Notes: generated from the letters alone by a model not told the origin. Shown: positions 52,159-60,751, counted from the first letter of the stretch. The stretch is 64,000 bases of DNA from Candidatus Sulfopaludibacter sp. (GCA_031292755.1 JARLGM010000003.1:1-64000), one strand, 5' to 3'. Numbers and translations are program-made.

Positions 52159-52499
52159 ATCTTCTGGATGCGCCGGACTTCGATGGCGCCGAAGTCCAGG
52201 TGAGGGCAGTCGCGGCAGAGGTCCACGGCGTCTTCGTAGCTTTCGGCGGAAACCAGGAAATAGCCGCCCAGCACGTCTTTGGTTTCGGTGAAGGGGCCGT
52301 CGGTGATGCGCAGGTCGCCCGTCTTGCCGCGGAGCACACGGCCGCTGCCATCCTCCAGTTTGTTGCTGCCCAGGATGCGGCCGGCGTCGCGCAGCTTCTG
52401 GCTCCAGGCGCGGTAGCGGCCGAAAATCGCCTGCATCTCCTCCGGGCTCAGAGGCGCGTACTCATTGCATTCGTGAAGTAGAAGTAAGTAGCTTTCCAT
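52155..52499 (-). CDS. DGPF/YCII-related protein
   Basis: A 114-residue YCII-like protein carrying the DGPF motif (RITDGPFTETKDVLGGYFLV, about 65-84). Proteins of this family are the conserved partners of ECF42 sigma factors. Their biochemical role is unknown; related YCII domains bind small ligands or act as lyase-like enzymes. The ATG is preceded by AGGAG, which is part of the base of a strong hairpin (52508-52540). Translation is coupled to the sigma factor gene. Confidence 0.9.
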   Translation of the reverse strand: MESYLLLLHECNEYAPLSPEEMQAIFGRYRAWSQKLRDAGRILGSNKLEDGSGRVLRGKTGDLRITDGPFTETKDVLGGYFLVSAESYEDAVDLCRDCPHLDFGAIEVRRIQKI

Positions 52500-52507
52500 A
52501 TTCGTCT

Positions 52508-52540
52508 CCTGTGAGAAGGCGTGAGCCGCCGTCTCACAGG
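52508..52540 (-). promoter_or_regulatory. Hairpin in leader of the DGPF-sigma operon
   Basis: CCTGTGAGA (52508-52516) and TCTCACAGG (52532-52540) pair perfectly. Inside, GGCG and CGCC extend the stem past one mismatch to a 5-base loop. On the minus-strand RNA the 3' arm ends in AGG, the beginning of the AGGAG ribosome-binding site. There is no U-run, so it is not a standard terminator. It may control translation of the DGPF gene. Confidence 0.65.
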
Positions 52541-52573
52541 ATAAACGAACGAAGGGCCGTGAAATCGACGAAG

Positions 52574-53257
52574 CTAATCCGTGGCCAGGTGGAAAGTTCC
52601 CAGGAATCCGGAGCGCCGCGGTCCGTTCTTCCAGGTTTCGCCGAGTCCGCTGCCTTGAAACTCGTCTTCCAGCGCATAGGCGGGCATGGCGTGATCCAAA
52701 TCGTTCAGCGGCGGATAATAAGCGTCTTCGTTGCCGCAGGTGTGATCGGCCGCCATGATGGCGCGCGTGCGGATGGCCGCCAGCGACCCGGCCGACAGAT
52801 GGGCCACGGCGCTGTGGATGTTGTCGTTCTGGATGGTGAACTCGATCGGCGCGGTGTCCACCTGCACGATGTCCTTAAACAGGTCGCCGCCCGCTTTCAC
52901 GGCGAAGCTGCGCAGCGCGGCCCGCTGTTCGGCGTTCGCGCGGCTGTCCACAATCAGCACGGCGCGCATCTCGTTGACGGGCTCATACACGTTGCCCAAG
53001 GTATGCTCGGCGCGCACCACGCCCACTACCGAAAGGCCCTGCAAGTCCACGCCCTGCCACTTACCGGTGTTGATCTTCCAGCCGAATACGGCCTCTTTGC
53101 CGGCCATCTCCACTTCGCCGTTGGCGAAGCAGGGGCCGGTGAAGACATCGGCGGTGCGGGCTTCAATGTAGGTGCCGGTCACACTGTGAGGCGGAATGCC
53201 TTCAGCGAAAGACAACGTCGAAAACACAACGGCGGCTAAACACACAGACTTCAGCAT
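52574..53257 (-). CDS. Secreted DUF1326 protein
   Basis: A 227-residue protein with a signal peptide (KSVCLAAVVFSTLSFAEG) and the DUF1326 pattern: VTGTYIEARTADVFTGPCFA at the start of the mature part and MAADHTCGNEDAYYPPL near 170, each holding a cysteine. Family members have no proven function. Most lack a signal, so export is notable. It is 33 bases upstream of the hairpin that precedes the DGPF-sigma operon on the same strand, and could be part of it. Confidence 0.82.
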   Translation of the reverse strand: MLKSVCLAAVVFSTLSFAEGIPPHSVTGTYIEARTADVFTGPCFANGEVEMAGKEAVFGWKINTGKWQGVDLQGLSVVGVVRAEHTLGNVYEPVNEMRAVLIVDSRANAEQRAALRSFAVKAGGDLFKDIVQVDTAPIEFTIQNDNIHSAVAHLSAGSLAAIRTRAIMAADHTCGNEDAYYPPLNDLDHAMPAYALEDEFQGSGLGETWKNGPRRSGFLGTFHLATD

Positions 53258-53342
53258 CCCAGATTTCTCCCTGCATTGATTATACCGTGCACAAATCCCG
53301 GTACGCGGGCAACGGTGGGTTAAAAGACCGCTTACTAACGTG

Positions 53343-53378
53343 CGCGGCTCTGCAGATTCAGTGTGTTACAGAGCCGCG
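53343..53378 (-). terminator. Hairpin after the Gfo/Idh gene
   Basis: CGCGGCTCTG (53343-53352) and CAGAGCCGCG (53369-53378) form a perfect 10-base stem with a 16-base loop. It lies between the oxidoreductase stop (53407) and the DUF1326 gene. On the minus strand a short T-stretch (CTTTTA) comes about 10 bases later, so it is a possible but imperfect terminator. Confidence 0.55.
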
Positions 53379-53406
53379 ACCGTCAGGGAGCGGGTTTTAT
53401 TTCGCT

Positions 53407-54743
53407 TTAGACCATCTCCATTTTTTCCGGATCCCAGTTGCAGACGCGCTTTTCGAAATAGCTGATGTTGGCCAGCAGCGCGGGGCCGGCGGCGCGGAAG
53501 CCGAAAGCCGCATCCTCCACCACGGGCTTGCGGGTTCGCACCGCCTGGATGAAGTTGCGGACGTGCTCGAAGTGATCGCTGTAGCCGTGCGGCGGCTCGA
53601 ACTTTTCCTCGGTCGCGAGCGACCCGGTGCTCAGCTTGGGGCGCTGCGGATATTTCTGGCGATACTCCTTGAGGTACTGCTCCTGCACTGCTTTGGGGAA
53701 GGTATCGATGGTGTAGCCCGGCTCGCTTTCGCGCGGAGTGCGGGCGAGCGTGACTCCGCTGTCGATGGTCAACATACCCTCGCTGCCGACGAAGCGGAAT
53801 TCGCTGGTCTCCACCACCGCGCCATCGATCAGGTTGACGCGCAGGGAAAAAGTGAAAGCCGGCCGCGACCCGGCGGCGGGGTAATCGTACAGGCCGGCCA
53901 GCACGTCCGGCACGTCGCGGCCGTCCTTCCAGTAGCGCAGGCCGCCGGTGGAGAACACGCGCGTGGGTCCGTTGCTGCCGGTAGCGAAATGCAGGCCGCT
54001 GAACAGGTGGACGAACAGGTCGCCGCCCACACCGGTGCCGTAGTCGCGATAGTTGCGCCAGCGGAACAGGCGGACCGGCTCGAAGGGCACTTTGGGGGCG
54101 CGGCCCAGGAAGCGGTCCCAATCCACCGTGGATGGCGACGCATCCGGTGGAATGGAATATTGCCAGGCGCCCAGCGCGGTGCCGCGGTCGATCCAGGCTT
54201 CCACGAAATTCAGCTCGCCGATAGCGCCGGAGGCCAGCAGGTCCCTGGCCTTCTGGTAGACAATGGAGCTCACCCGCTGGCTGCCCACCTGAAGGATACG
54301 GCCGGTGCGTTTCTGCGCGTCGACCACGGCTTTGCCATCTTCGACAAGCTGCACCATGGGCTTTTCGCAATAGACGTCCTTGCCGGCGCTGAGGGCGTCC
54401 ACCGTAATCTTCTGGTGCCAGTGGTCGGGCGTGGCGACGATGACCGCATCCACGTCGCGGCGCGCCAGCACTTCGCGGTAATCGCGTGTGGTGAACAGGC
54501 GGTCGCCCCACACTTCGCGCGCGCGCGAAGTGTGGGGCGGCCGTCGTAGATGTCGCTGACAGCGACCAGTTCCACACCGCCCACCAACAGGGCGTTCCGC
54601 GTATCGCCGCTACCCTGCCCGCCGACGCCGATGAGGGCGATGCGAAGCCTGTCGTTGGGCGAAACAGTCTGTGCCTGCGCAGCGGCCTGCGCGGCCAATC
54701 CGGCACCGGCGGCGCCCAGAAAATGCCGTCTGGTAATAGCCAT
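53407..54743 (-). pseudogene. Gfo/Idh/MocA oxidoreductase interrupted by frameshift
   Basis: NAD(P)-dependent sugar oxidoreductase in two frames. The first part begins with a twin-arginine signal ([19 protein letters not shown]) and a Rossmann segment ([20 protein letters not shown]) and reads to [14 protein letters not shown]. The second frame continues [20 protein letters not shown] with [14 protein letters not shown] and the KPM motif, then the C-terminal substrate domain. The break falls in a perfect 36-base palindrome with six CG units at 54504-54539. Removing two bases there joins the frames into one protein of about 444 residues. The cause may be real mutation, switching or an assembly error. 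The product resembles the Tat-exported Gfo/Idh/MocA group common in Acidobacteria and Planctomycetes. Confidence 0.85.
54504..54539. repeat. 36-base perfect palindrome with (CG)6 core inside the oxidoreductase gene
   Basis: Eighteen-base arms with no mismatch meet in CGCGCGCGCGCG (54516-54527). Outside, two further bases on each side pair after one mismatch (54501-54502 with 54541-54542). The palindrome coincides exactly with the point where the reading frame changes. Confidence 0.95.
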
Positions 54744-54823
54744 TAGGAACTCTCTCAGCCTTCATTCTACAGAGCCGCTTGCGGGAGGGGGAGCGCGGGC
54801 ACAGTGTATCCCCGGAATCACAC

Positions 54824-54840
54824 TGGAAACCTTGTTTCCA
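54824..54840. repeat. Short hairpin upstream of the NHL gene
   Basis: TGGAAAC (54824-54830) and GTTTCCA (54834-54840) pair around CTT, 36 bases before the ATG at 54877. It could be an operator or a leader hairpin; nothing further supports either. The rest of the 133-base gap between the divergent genes shows nothing clear. Confidence 0.35.
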
Positions 54841-54876
54841 CGGGCACCGTCGATATGTGTTATTCGTGGGAAAAAC

Positions 54877-56799
54877 ATGTTGATCCACTCTTCTCGTCGG
54901 GCCATCTTGCGTCTAGCCGGAATCTCCTGCTTTTGTATCGCGGCGGCCTTCGCTCAAACCACCACGTACACCATCACGACCCTTGCGGGCAACGGCACGG
55001 TACCCGGAGGCTGGACCGGCGACGCGGGGCCGGCCACTTCCGCCGAGCTCAACGTGCCCACGGCCGCGGTCATCGATAGCAAGGGGAACCTGTACATTGC
55101 CGATTCGGCCAATCACCGGGTGCGCTACGTGACCGGCGGAACCATCACTACCGCCGCGGGTATCGGGATTGCGGGCTTCTTCGGCGATACCGGCACCGCC
55201 GGCGCGGACGGAAAGGCGGGCGATGCCGAGTTGAACACGCCGTCGGGCGTCGTGCTCGATTCGAGCGGGAATTTGTACATCGCCGATACCGTCAACAACG
55301 TCATCCGCATGGTGACCCCTGGCGGAGTCATCTCCACAGTCGTGGGCGTCAACGGCTACACCGGAAACTCCTTCAACGGCGATGGCGGGCCGGCCACGCT
55401 GGCCTCGTTGAGCAAGCCGTCGGCCATGCTTTACGATTCGGCGGGCAATTTCTATATCGTGGACACGAATAATAACGCAATTCGCAAGGTCACGGCGAAG
55501 ACCGGCATCATCACTACGGTGGCCGGCACGGGCGACCCGACCGGCTTGTACAATGGCGACAACGGCCCGGCTGTGAAGGCGACTCTGAATCATCCGGTAG
55601 GTATTGCGCTGGATGCTTCGGGCAATCTCTACATTGCGGACACCGGCAATCACGTCATTCGCAAAGTCACCTACCCGAGCGGCACCATCACAACCGTCGT
55701 GGGGAACGGCACGCCGGGGTATGCGGGCGATGGTAAAAAGGTATCGTCCGCGACTGAGCTCAACAGTCCCAAGGGCGTCGCCGTGGACAGCGCCGGCAAT
55801 ATCTATATCGCCGATACCACCAACAGCCGGATTCGCATGATCGGTACCGACAACACCATCACCACCATCGCCGGCACCGGCGGGTTCGGGTATAGTGGCG
55901 ACAATGGTCCCGCCACCAGCGCCTTTCTGAACTTCCCCTCCCAGATTTCCATTGACTCCAAGGGTAATATCTACGTCGCCGACACCAACAACAACGTGAT
56001 CCGGCTTCTGACGCCTTCGAGCCCGAGTGGCGGAGGAGGAGGGGTGCTTCCGGCCATCCGGGCGACGCAGGGCGTGATCACCGCCGGCGCATTCGGCGCT
56101 TCCTCTTCGGTGGCCCCCGGCACGTGGGTTGAGATCTACGGTTCTAACCTGGCTGCCGATACGCGCAGTTGGAGCGGCGACGACTTCCTTAATGGCGGAC
56201 AAAACGCACCGGTATCCCTGGACCGCACCAGCGTGACCATCTCGGGCCAGCAGACCTATATCGACTACATCAGCCCCACGCAGGTGAATGCGTTGCTGCC
56301 GCTGGTCAGTTCGGGAAGCCAGCAGTTGACCATCACCACCGCCGCGGGCAACAGCGCGTCCTATCCCGTTAATGTGAGCGCGAACCAGTTCGCGGTTTAT
56401 GCGCCGCCGCAGTTTGTGGTGGGCGGCAATCAGTATGTAGGCGCTATCTTTAACGACGCCACCTACGTCATGCCTCCTAACGCCGTGTCCGGCTTCACGT
56501 CGCGCCAGGCGCACCCCGGCGAAACCATCACCATCTTCGGCATCGGTTTCGGCCCGGCCAGCAACGGCCTGCAACCGGGGCAGCTTTCCGCGGGCCAGGT
56601 CGCGATAAAGGGAACCATCCAGGTGCTCTTCGGCACCGCACCGGCGGTGGTTAGCTTTGCGGGCCTGGCGCCGGGAACGTTCGGCTTATATCAGCTCAAC
56701 GTGGTGGTGCCGGCCATCCCCAGCAGCGACCAGGTGCCCCTCACCATCACCCTGAATGGAGCCAAGGGCACGCAGACTCTCTACACCGCGGTGCAGTAG
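54877..56799 (+). CDS. Secreted NHL-repeat protein with TIGR03437-type C-terminal domain
   Basis: A 640-residue exported protein. The N-terminus (IHSSRRAILRLAGISCF) resembles a twin-arginine or Sec signal. Six NHL blades follow, each with the GNLYIADT-N-x2-IR pattern (for example GNLYIADTVNNVIR and GNIYVADTNNNVIR), forming a six-bladed beta-propeller over about 40-385. After a SGGGGGV linker, residues about 400-640 match the Solibacter-type TIGR03437 domain: VAPGTWVEIYGSNLA, YISPTQVNALLPL, and FAGLAPGTFGLYQLNVVVP. Function unknown; such propellers usually bind proteins or sugars at the surface. The ATG at 54877 is the first that fits the signal. Confidence 0.9.
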   Translation: MLIHSSRRAILRLAGISCFCIAAAFAQTTTYTITTLAGNGTVPGGWTGDAGPATSAELNVPTAAVIDSKGNLYIADSANHRVRYVTGGTITTAAGIGIAGFFGDTGTAGADGKAGDAELNTPSGVVLDSSGNLYIADTVNNVIRMVTPGGVISTVVGVNGYTGNSFNGDGGPATLASLSKPSAMLYDSAGNFYIVDTNNNAIRKVTAKTGIITTVAGTGDPTGLYNGDNGPAVKATLNHPVGIALDASGNLYIADTGNHVIRKVTYPSGTITTVVGNGTPGYAGDGKKVSSATELNSPKGVAVDSAGNIYIADTTNSRIRMIGTDNTITTIAGTGGFGYSGDNGPATSAFLNFPSQISIDSKGNIYVADTNNNVIRLLTPSSPSGGGGGVLPAIRATQGVITAGAFGASSSVAPGTWVEIYGSNLAADTRSWSGDDFLNGGQNAPVSLDRTSVTISGQQTYIDYISPTQVNALLPLVSSGSQQLTITTAAGNSASYPVNVSANQFAVYAPPQFVVGGNQYVGAIFNDATYVMPPNAVSGFTSRQAHPGETITIFGIGFGPASNGLQPGQLSAGQVAIKGTIQVLFGTAPAVVSFAGLAPGTFGLYQLNVVVPAIPSSDQVPLTITLNGAKGTQTLYTAVQ

Positions 56800-56804
56800 C
56801 GCGC

Positions 56805-57677
56805 TTATTGCTGGATGCAAGCGCCTTTGCCGCCGTTGGCGGCGTTGCTCCATTCCATCTGCAACTGCCAGCTACTGCCGTTCTTCAGATTGACGCACGA
56901 GGCGAATTGCCAGGCGCACTTATCGCCGATCTCGCTGCCGCTCTGGTCGTACCACGCGCTGCCGTCGGCATCGGTGATCGACTCGGAGAATTCGTGCGAG
57001 AGAACGTTGGCGATGCTTTGGGTTCCCTGGCTGTATGTGCCGCAGGTCAGCACGGGATCGACGCAGCCCTGGACACCCGCGGTGTTCGGCATATAGGCAA
57101 CCTGGATTTCCGTCGTACTGTTGGCGCATTTTCCCCAGGCATGCCACGCGCAATAATTAACGTTCGAGGGGAAGTTCGACGTCAAGACGACGTATAGGGC
57201 CGAAGGATCCACGGCGCCAGAGCCAATCACCTTACACGCTTCATTGATGATGGCGGAGGTCGAGGGATTCTTCGCCGGGGGCGCGCTGGTATCGGCAAAC
57301 GAGGCGACGAGCGAGGTTGTGGGGGTGCCGGCGCCTCGCATGTATTGCGGGAAGATGTCGCTCATGAACGCCGACCCGGTCAGGCCGGTGGCCAGGGCGG
57401 TCAGCCCGGATTTCGCGTCGGACGGCCACCCGCCCGGGCCCCACCAGATGTAGTAGATCTTGGACACGGGCAGGATTCGGCCTCCATGATCGATCAGGTT
57501 TACCGAGCCGCCGCCGTGGTGGGAGGCGCCGGGCAGATTGCTCGCGGGTACGCCCCGCATGAGTGTTCCACCGGTCGCGTCGGGCGGCATCGTCTCGGGA
57601 AAACCAGGGAGAAATGGCGGTTGGGCGTAAGCCGCCGCGGCGCACAGCGATCCTAAAATCAACAACCAGCTTTTCAC
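56805..57677 (-). CDS. Secreted EXORDIUM/PHI-1-like protein with HEFSE motif
   Basis: A 290-residue exported protein (signal peptide KSWLLILGSLCAAAAYA). The IYYIWWGPGGWPSDAKSGL segment near 75 resembles the phosphate-induced protein 1 (EXORDIUM) family of plants and bacteria. NVLSHEFSESITDADGSAWY near 228 carries a His-Glu-x-x-Glu motif that recalls a zincin helix, followed by GSEIGDKCAW. Six cysteines suggest disulfides. Whether it is a protease is open. The ATG follows GGAGGGG, and TATACT (57724-57729, minus strand) is a likely -10 box. Confidence 0.6.
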   Translation of the reverse strand: MKSWLLILGSLCAAAAYAQPPFLPGFPETMPPDATGGTLMRGVPASNLPGASHHGGGSVNLIDHGGRILPVSKIYYIWWGPGGWPSDAKSGLTALATGLTGSAFMSDIFPQYMRGAGTPTTSLVASFADTSAPPAKNPSTSAIINEACKVIGSGAVDPSALYVVLTSNFPSNVNYCAWHAWGKCANSTTEIQVAYMPNTAGVQGCVDPVLTCGTYSQGTQSIANVLSHEFSESITDADGSAWYDQSGSEIGDKCAWQFASCVNLKNGSSWQLQMEWSNAANGGKGACIQQ

Positions 57678-57744
57678 GTGTATCCCCTCCTTCTGAAATG
57701 CACGGGCAGTTCAGATTAGGGGTAGTATACACGACCGCAGCCGT

Positions 57745-58236
57745 TCAGAATCGCAGGGTGGCCTTGAGGCGGGCGGTTTCGATCAACAGGTCCAGGGCAT
57801 TCTCGATGCCGGTAGTGAACAGGTTGGCGTGTTGCAGCGTCTCCACGGCGCAACCCTCGCCGTTATCCACCGCGATGGCAAGACCGCCGGCCTTCTTTAC
57901 CGCGCCCAGCAGCAACCGGTCGTTGTTGCCGTTGCCGAACGCGGCGATACGGGCCGGGCCCATTGCGGCGGCGAAGCTCTCCTTCTGCACGTCCTGTTGT
58001 GGCGACTCCAGGCGGTGGATGGTGACCGGCAGGTGGCCCAGTTCGCGGGCGGCGGTGCCGAATGTATCGGCAGTCAGGATGTGAATATCCACGACTTTCG
58101 CCAGGTGAAGCAAGCGCCGTTCGGTGGCGGCGCTCAACTTGCCGCCGCGGGAGAGAGTCCCGGTATAGTCGCTCAGCAGAAGTTCCAGCGCGAGCCGGCC
58201 GAATCCTGGAATATCCACCGCGATCCCGGGTTTCAT
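57745..58236 (-). CDS. Soluble P-type-ATPase-like HAD phosphatase
   Basis: A 163-residue HAD-fold protein resembling the COG4087 soluble P-type ATPases. The nucleophile motif is SDYTGTLSRGG (Asp23, with Thr instead of the second Asp, as in the DKTGT of P-type ATPases). Motif II is ILTADT near 54. The acid motif is FGNGNNDRLLL near 100, where GDGxND is changed to GNGNND. It has no membrane helices. A role in phosphate-ester hydrolysis or ion-linked regulation is guesswork. It begins 3 bases after the TPR gene and is co-transcribed with it. Confidence 0.78.
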   Translation of the reverse strand: MKPGIAVDIPGFGRLALELLLSDYTGTLSRGGKLSAATERRLLHLAKVVDIHILTADTFGTAARELGHLPVTIHRLESPQQDVQKESFAAAMGPARIAAFGNGNNDRLLLGAVKKAGGLAIAVDNGEGCAVETLQHANLFTTGIENALDLLIETARLKATLRF

Positions 58237-58239
58237 CCG

Positions 58240-59145
58240 CTACGCCCCGCGAATCAGTTGCAATTGCGAGTGGACCAGTTGCGTGCACCGATCGTCCCCG
58301 CATGACTGGAAGGCCGCTTCGGCGGATTGCAGGCATTCCACTGCCTGGCGCGGATCCAAACGCAAATAGGCTTGGGCGCGGTTGTACTGAGCGATGGCCA
58401 GCGCGCGTCCGCGGGAATCGCGCAAGGCGCGGTCGAAATGGCGAAGCGCGCGGCGGGCGTTGCGGGCGGCTGTCCGCTCGTCCGGTTCGGGGAGCGAGAG
58501 AATCGCATTGCCCAGATTGTTTTCCAGCGTGGCTCGCTTTTCGGGATTCGAGCGGGTCGCCTGGAAGCGCAAGGCGCGGCGATAGCAATTAATGCACAGG
58601 TCCAGGTTGTGGACGCGGCGGTAAGCCGTGCCCAGGTTGATCAGGACCGCCGCGTCGCGGGCCGCGTGCTTCTCCCTGGTCTGGATCTCCAGCGACGTCA
58701 GGTAGTGAGCGATGGCTTCGCGCCAGTGCTCCTCTGCGGTGCGTTCGGAGAGGTCGCAGCAGGAGTTTCCCAGGTTGTATTCGGTCCGGCTCCAGTCTTC
58801 GGCCATGCCCAGGGTGCGATAGAGCCGGGCCGCTTCCAGGTGGCAGTCGATGGCTTCCCGCAGGGCGGTATCGCCGGGTATACGCAGCAGCGTTCCGGCG
58901 AGTTGATCCAGGATTGCGGCGCGGACGCCGGTCGGTTCGGGAACGAGGCGCAGGGCCTGCCGCAGGTAAGCCGCGGCGGTGTCCGGATGGACCAGGGGAT
59001 GACTCCGGCACAGGCCTCCGTAGCACACGCCCAGTTTGTAATGCAGGGCGTAGTTATGCGGCTGGCGGCAAACAGACTGCTCCAGCACGGCGATGGATGC
59101 TTCGCAATCGCCGAGGGCGCAAGCCGGATTCTGTGCGGAGGACAT
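58240..59145 (-). CDS. Tetratricopeptide repeat protein
   Basis: A 301-residue soluble protein made almost wholly of TPR-like hairpins, for example YALHYKLGVCYGGLCRSHPL near 35 and EYNLGNSCCDLSERTAEEHW near 125. The last hairpin is ALAIAQYNRAQAYLRLDPRQ near 255. It has about nine cysteines, unusual for a cytoplasmic scaffold. No signal peptide is present. It lies between sat and the HAD gene on the same strand. A strong hairpin separates it from sat, so partial read-through is possible. No function can be assigned. Confidence 0.8.
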   Translation of the reverse strand: MSSAQNPACALGDCEASIAVLEQSVCRQPHNYALHYKLGVCYGGLCRSHPLVHPDTAAAYLRQALRLVPEPTGVRAAILDQLAGTLLRIPGDTALREAIDCHLEAARLYRTLGMAEDWSRTEYNLGNSCCDLSERTAEEHWREAIAHYLTSLEIQTREKHAARDAAVLINLGTAYRRVHNLDLCINCYRRALRFQATRSNPEKRATLENNLGNAILSLPEPDERTAARNARRALRHFDRALRDSRGRALAIAQYNRAQAYLRLDPRQAVECLQSAEAAFQSCGDDRCTQLVHSQLQLIRGA

Positions 59146-59162
59146 TCCAGGTACCAGGCTGC

Positions 59163-59191
59163 TGCCGGCGGGAAGGACATCCCCGCCGGCA
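59163..59191 (-). terminator. Hairpin between sat and the TPR gene
   Basis: TGCCGGCGGG (59163-59172) pairs perfectly with CCCGCCGGCA (59182-59191) around a 9-base loop, 27 bases after the sat stop on the minus strand. No U-run follows, so it may attenuate, protect the sat mRNA end or need Rho rather than terminate alone. Confidence 0.5.
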
Positions 59192-59217
59192 TTTAGGAGG
59201 CAATAGCAGGCAATCCG

Positions 59218-60486
59218 CTACTTCTTGGCGGATGTGCCGGTGGCCGCGCCGTGCAGTTTGACTTCGACCTTCTCCTCCAGGCTGTCGTAGTACTCCTTGA
59301 GAATGGCAATGACTTCGGGCTTGGAGAACTCCGCCGGTACCGGCTTGCCTTCGCTCATCAGTTTGCGGAGGAGCGTGCCGGAAAGCAGGAGACGGGCGCC
59401 GCCTTTGTAGTTGCCCGCTTCATCGATCACCGCTTTGCTGGAATGCGGGCAGGTCTTCATGGAGGCCATGGTGCCGCATTCGTAGCAGTAGAAGGTCCAA
59501 TCCATGCAGAGCGGCTGGAGCAGCAACGCACCGGCCGGTATCTCGTTGAAGATCTTCTGCGCGTCGAACGGGCCGTAGTAATCGCCGACTCCGGCATGAT
59601 CGCGGCCCACGATGAGGTGCGTGCATCCGTAGTTCTGGCGGAATAACGCGTGCAGCAGGGCTTCGCGCGGGCCGGCGTAGCGCATTTCCATGGGGTAGCC
59701 GCCCTGAATCACGCGATCCTTGCGGAAGTACTTGTTGACCAGCGCGTCGATCGCCTTGACTCGGGTTTCGGCGGGGATGTCGCCGGGCTTCAGCTTGCCC
59801 ACCAGTTGATGGATGTAGACGCCGTCGCAGACTTCAATCGCGATCCAGGCCAGGTAGGCGTGGGAATTGTGCATCGGATTGCGAAGCTGCAGGGCGGCCA
59901 CGGTGCTCCAGCCTCGCTCGGCGAATGCCTTGCGGGCTTCGGCCGGCCGCTGGTAGATGCCCTGGAACATTTCGGGGTAGAAGGATTCGGAAACCACCTT
60001 GACGGGACCGGCGATATTGACCGCGCCCTGTTCCATCACCTTCTGCACGCCGGGGTGCGCCGGGTCATTGGTCCGGAACACCTGCTTGCACTCGTACTCC
60101 TTGTCGATCGCATATTTTTCAGCGATCTTCATGGTGCCCATGATGGACTCGGTCTCGACGTCCCACAGCGCCACTTCCTCGCCCACCGCGATCGATTTCG
60201 CATAGTCCTCTTCGGCCGACAGTGTAATGGGAATCGGCCAGAACAGCCCGTTCTTACTGGGCATGAGGTAAGACTCGCAGCAGCCGTGCCAGTCATCCCG
60301 CCCCATAAAACCGTCCAGGGGCGTAAACGCGCCAATGCCCATCATGATGAGGTCGCCGGTTTCCCGGCTGGTCATCGGCAATTTTTTCAGATGCTCCGCT
60401 CTGAGGGTCTCTTCCCGTGCGGCTTCACCTTCCAGCAGCAAGGGCCGCAGTTCTCCGCCGCCGTGCGGCAGAATCAGCTTACTCAT
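59218..60486 (-). CDS. sat: ATP sulfurylase (dissimilatory-type sulfate adenylyltransferase)
   Basis: Forms adenosine-5'-phosphosulfate from ATP and sulfate, or the reverse in sulfur oxidation. The protein is 422 residues from the ATG at 60486, which follows AGGAGG at 6-base spacing; it is the single-chain Sat type, not CysDN. Active-site blocks are visible: [16 protein letters not shown] near 205 with the HxxH pair, [20 protein letters not shown] near 280, and [20 protein letters not shown] near 305. The zinc site [15 protein letters not shown] lies near 346. It is divergent from a cysteine-rich regulator and near dsrD- and dsrN-like genes, which points to dissimilatory sulfur metabolism. 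Confidence 0.93.
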   Translation of the reverse strand: MSKLILPHGGGELRPLLLEGEAAREETLRAEHLKKLPMTSRETGDLIMMGIGAFTPLDGFMGRDDWHGCCESYLMPSKNGLFWPIPITLSAEEDYAKSIAVGEEVALWDVETESIMGTMKIAEKYAIDKEYECKQVFRTNDPAHPGVQKVMEQGAVNIAGPVKVVSESFYPEMFQGIYQRPAEARKAFAERGWSTVAALQLRNPMHNSHAYLAWIAIEVCDGVYIHQLVGKLKPGDIPAETRVKAIDALVNKYFRKDRVIQGGYPMEMRYAGPREALLHALFRQNYGCTHLIVGRDHAGVGDYYGPFDAQKIFNEIPAGALLLQPLCMDWTFYCYECGTMASMKTCPHSSKAVIDEAGNYKGGARLLLSGTLLRKLMSEGKPVPAEFSKPEVIAILKEYYDSLEEKVEVKLHGAATGTSAKK

Positions 60487-60546
60487 CGATAGCCTCCTAT
60501 TGCCTGAAAAACCCTTTACCACGTCGATATTTAAGTTTTGCAGGTA

Positions 60547-60617
60547 TTAAACAACTCAATAATAGAGCTAGAAAAGGAAATTGTCACCGGATTTCTTGGC
60601 CTCGCGATGTTGTTTAA
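60547..60617. promoter_or_regulatory. sat promoter (minus strand) flanked by TTAAACAAC/GTTGTTTAA arms
   Basis: On the minus strand GTGACA (60582-60587), 17 bases, and TATTAT (60559-60564) form a good promoter, putting the sat transcript start near 60552 with a leader of about 65 bases. A perfect 9-base inverted repeat brackets it: TTAAACAAC (60547-60555) over the start site and GTTGTTTAA (60609-60617) upstream of the -35 box, 53 bases apart. This would suit a looping or cooperative regulator. Confidence 0.65.
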
Positions 60618-60621
60618 GTCC

Positions 60622-60634
60622 CCAATAATATTGG
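60622..60634. promoter_or_regulatory. CCAATAATATTGG palindrome between sat and regulator
   Basis: A perfect 13-base palindrome (6-base arms around one A) in the AT-rich spacer between the divergent sat and HTH-regulator genes. The CAATAATA part also occurs at 60557-60564 in the sat promoter. It is a candidate operator. Confidence 0.5.
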
Positions 60635-60722
60635 AGTTAGGCTTGTCTTCAGCGGCAAACGCAGAAACCGCTGCCCCTTCCCGCCTCCCTCCCCGAAATC
60701 CAGAAATCGGGTATTCAGACCA

Positions 60723-60751
60723 TTGATTCCCGGATCAGGAGTGTGGATAAT
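60723..60751 (+). promoter_or_regulatory. Promoter of the HTH/cysteine-rich regulator gene
   Basis: TTGATT (60723-60728), a 17-base spacer and GATAAT (60746-60751). The transcript would begin near 60758, leaving a leader of about 24 bases that includes GAGG (60768-60771) before the ATG at 60782. Confidence 0.7.
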
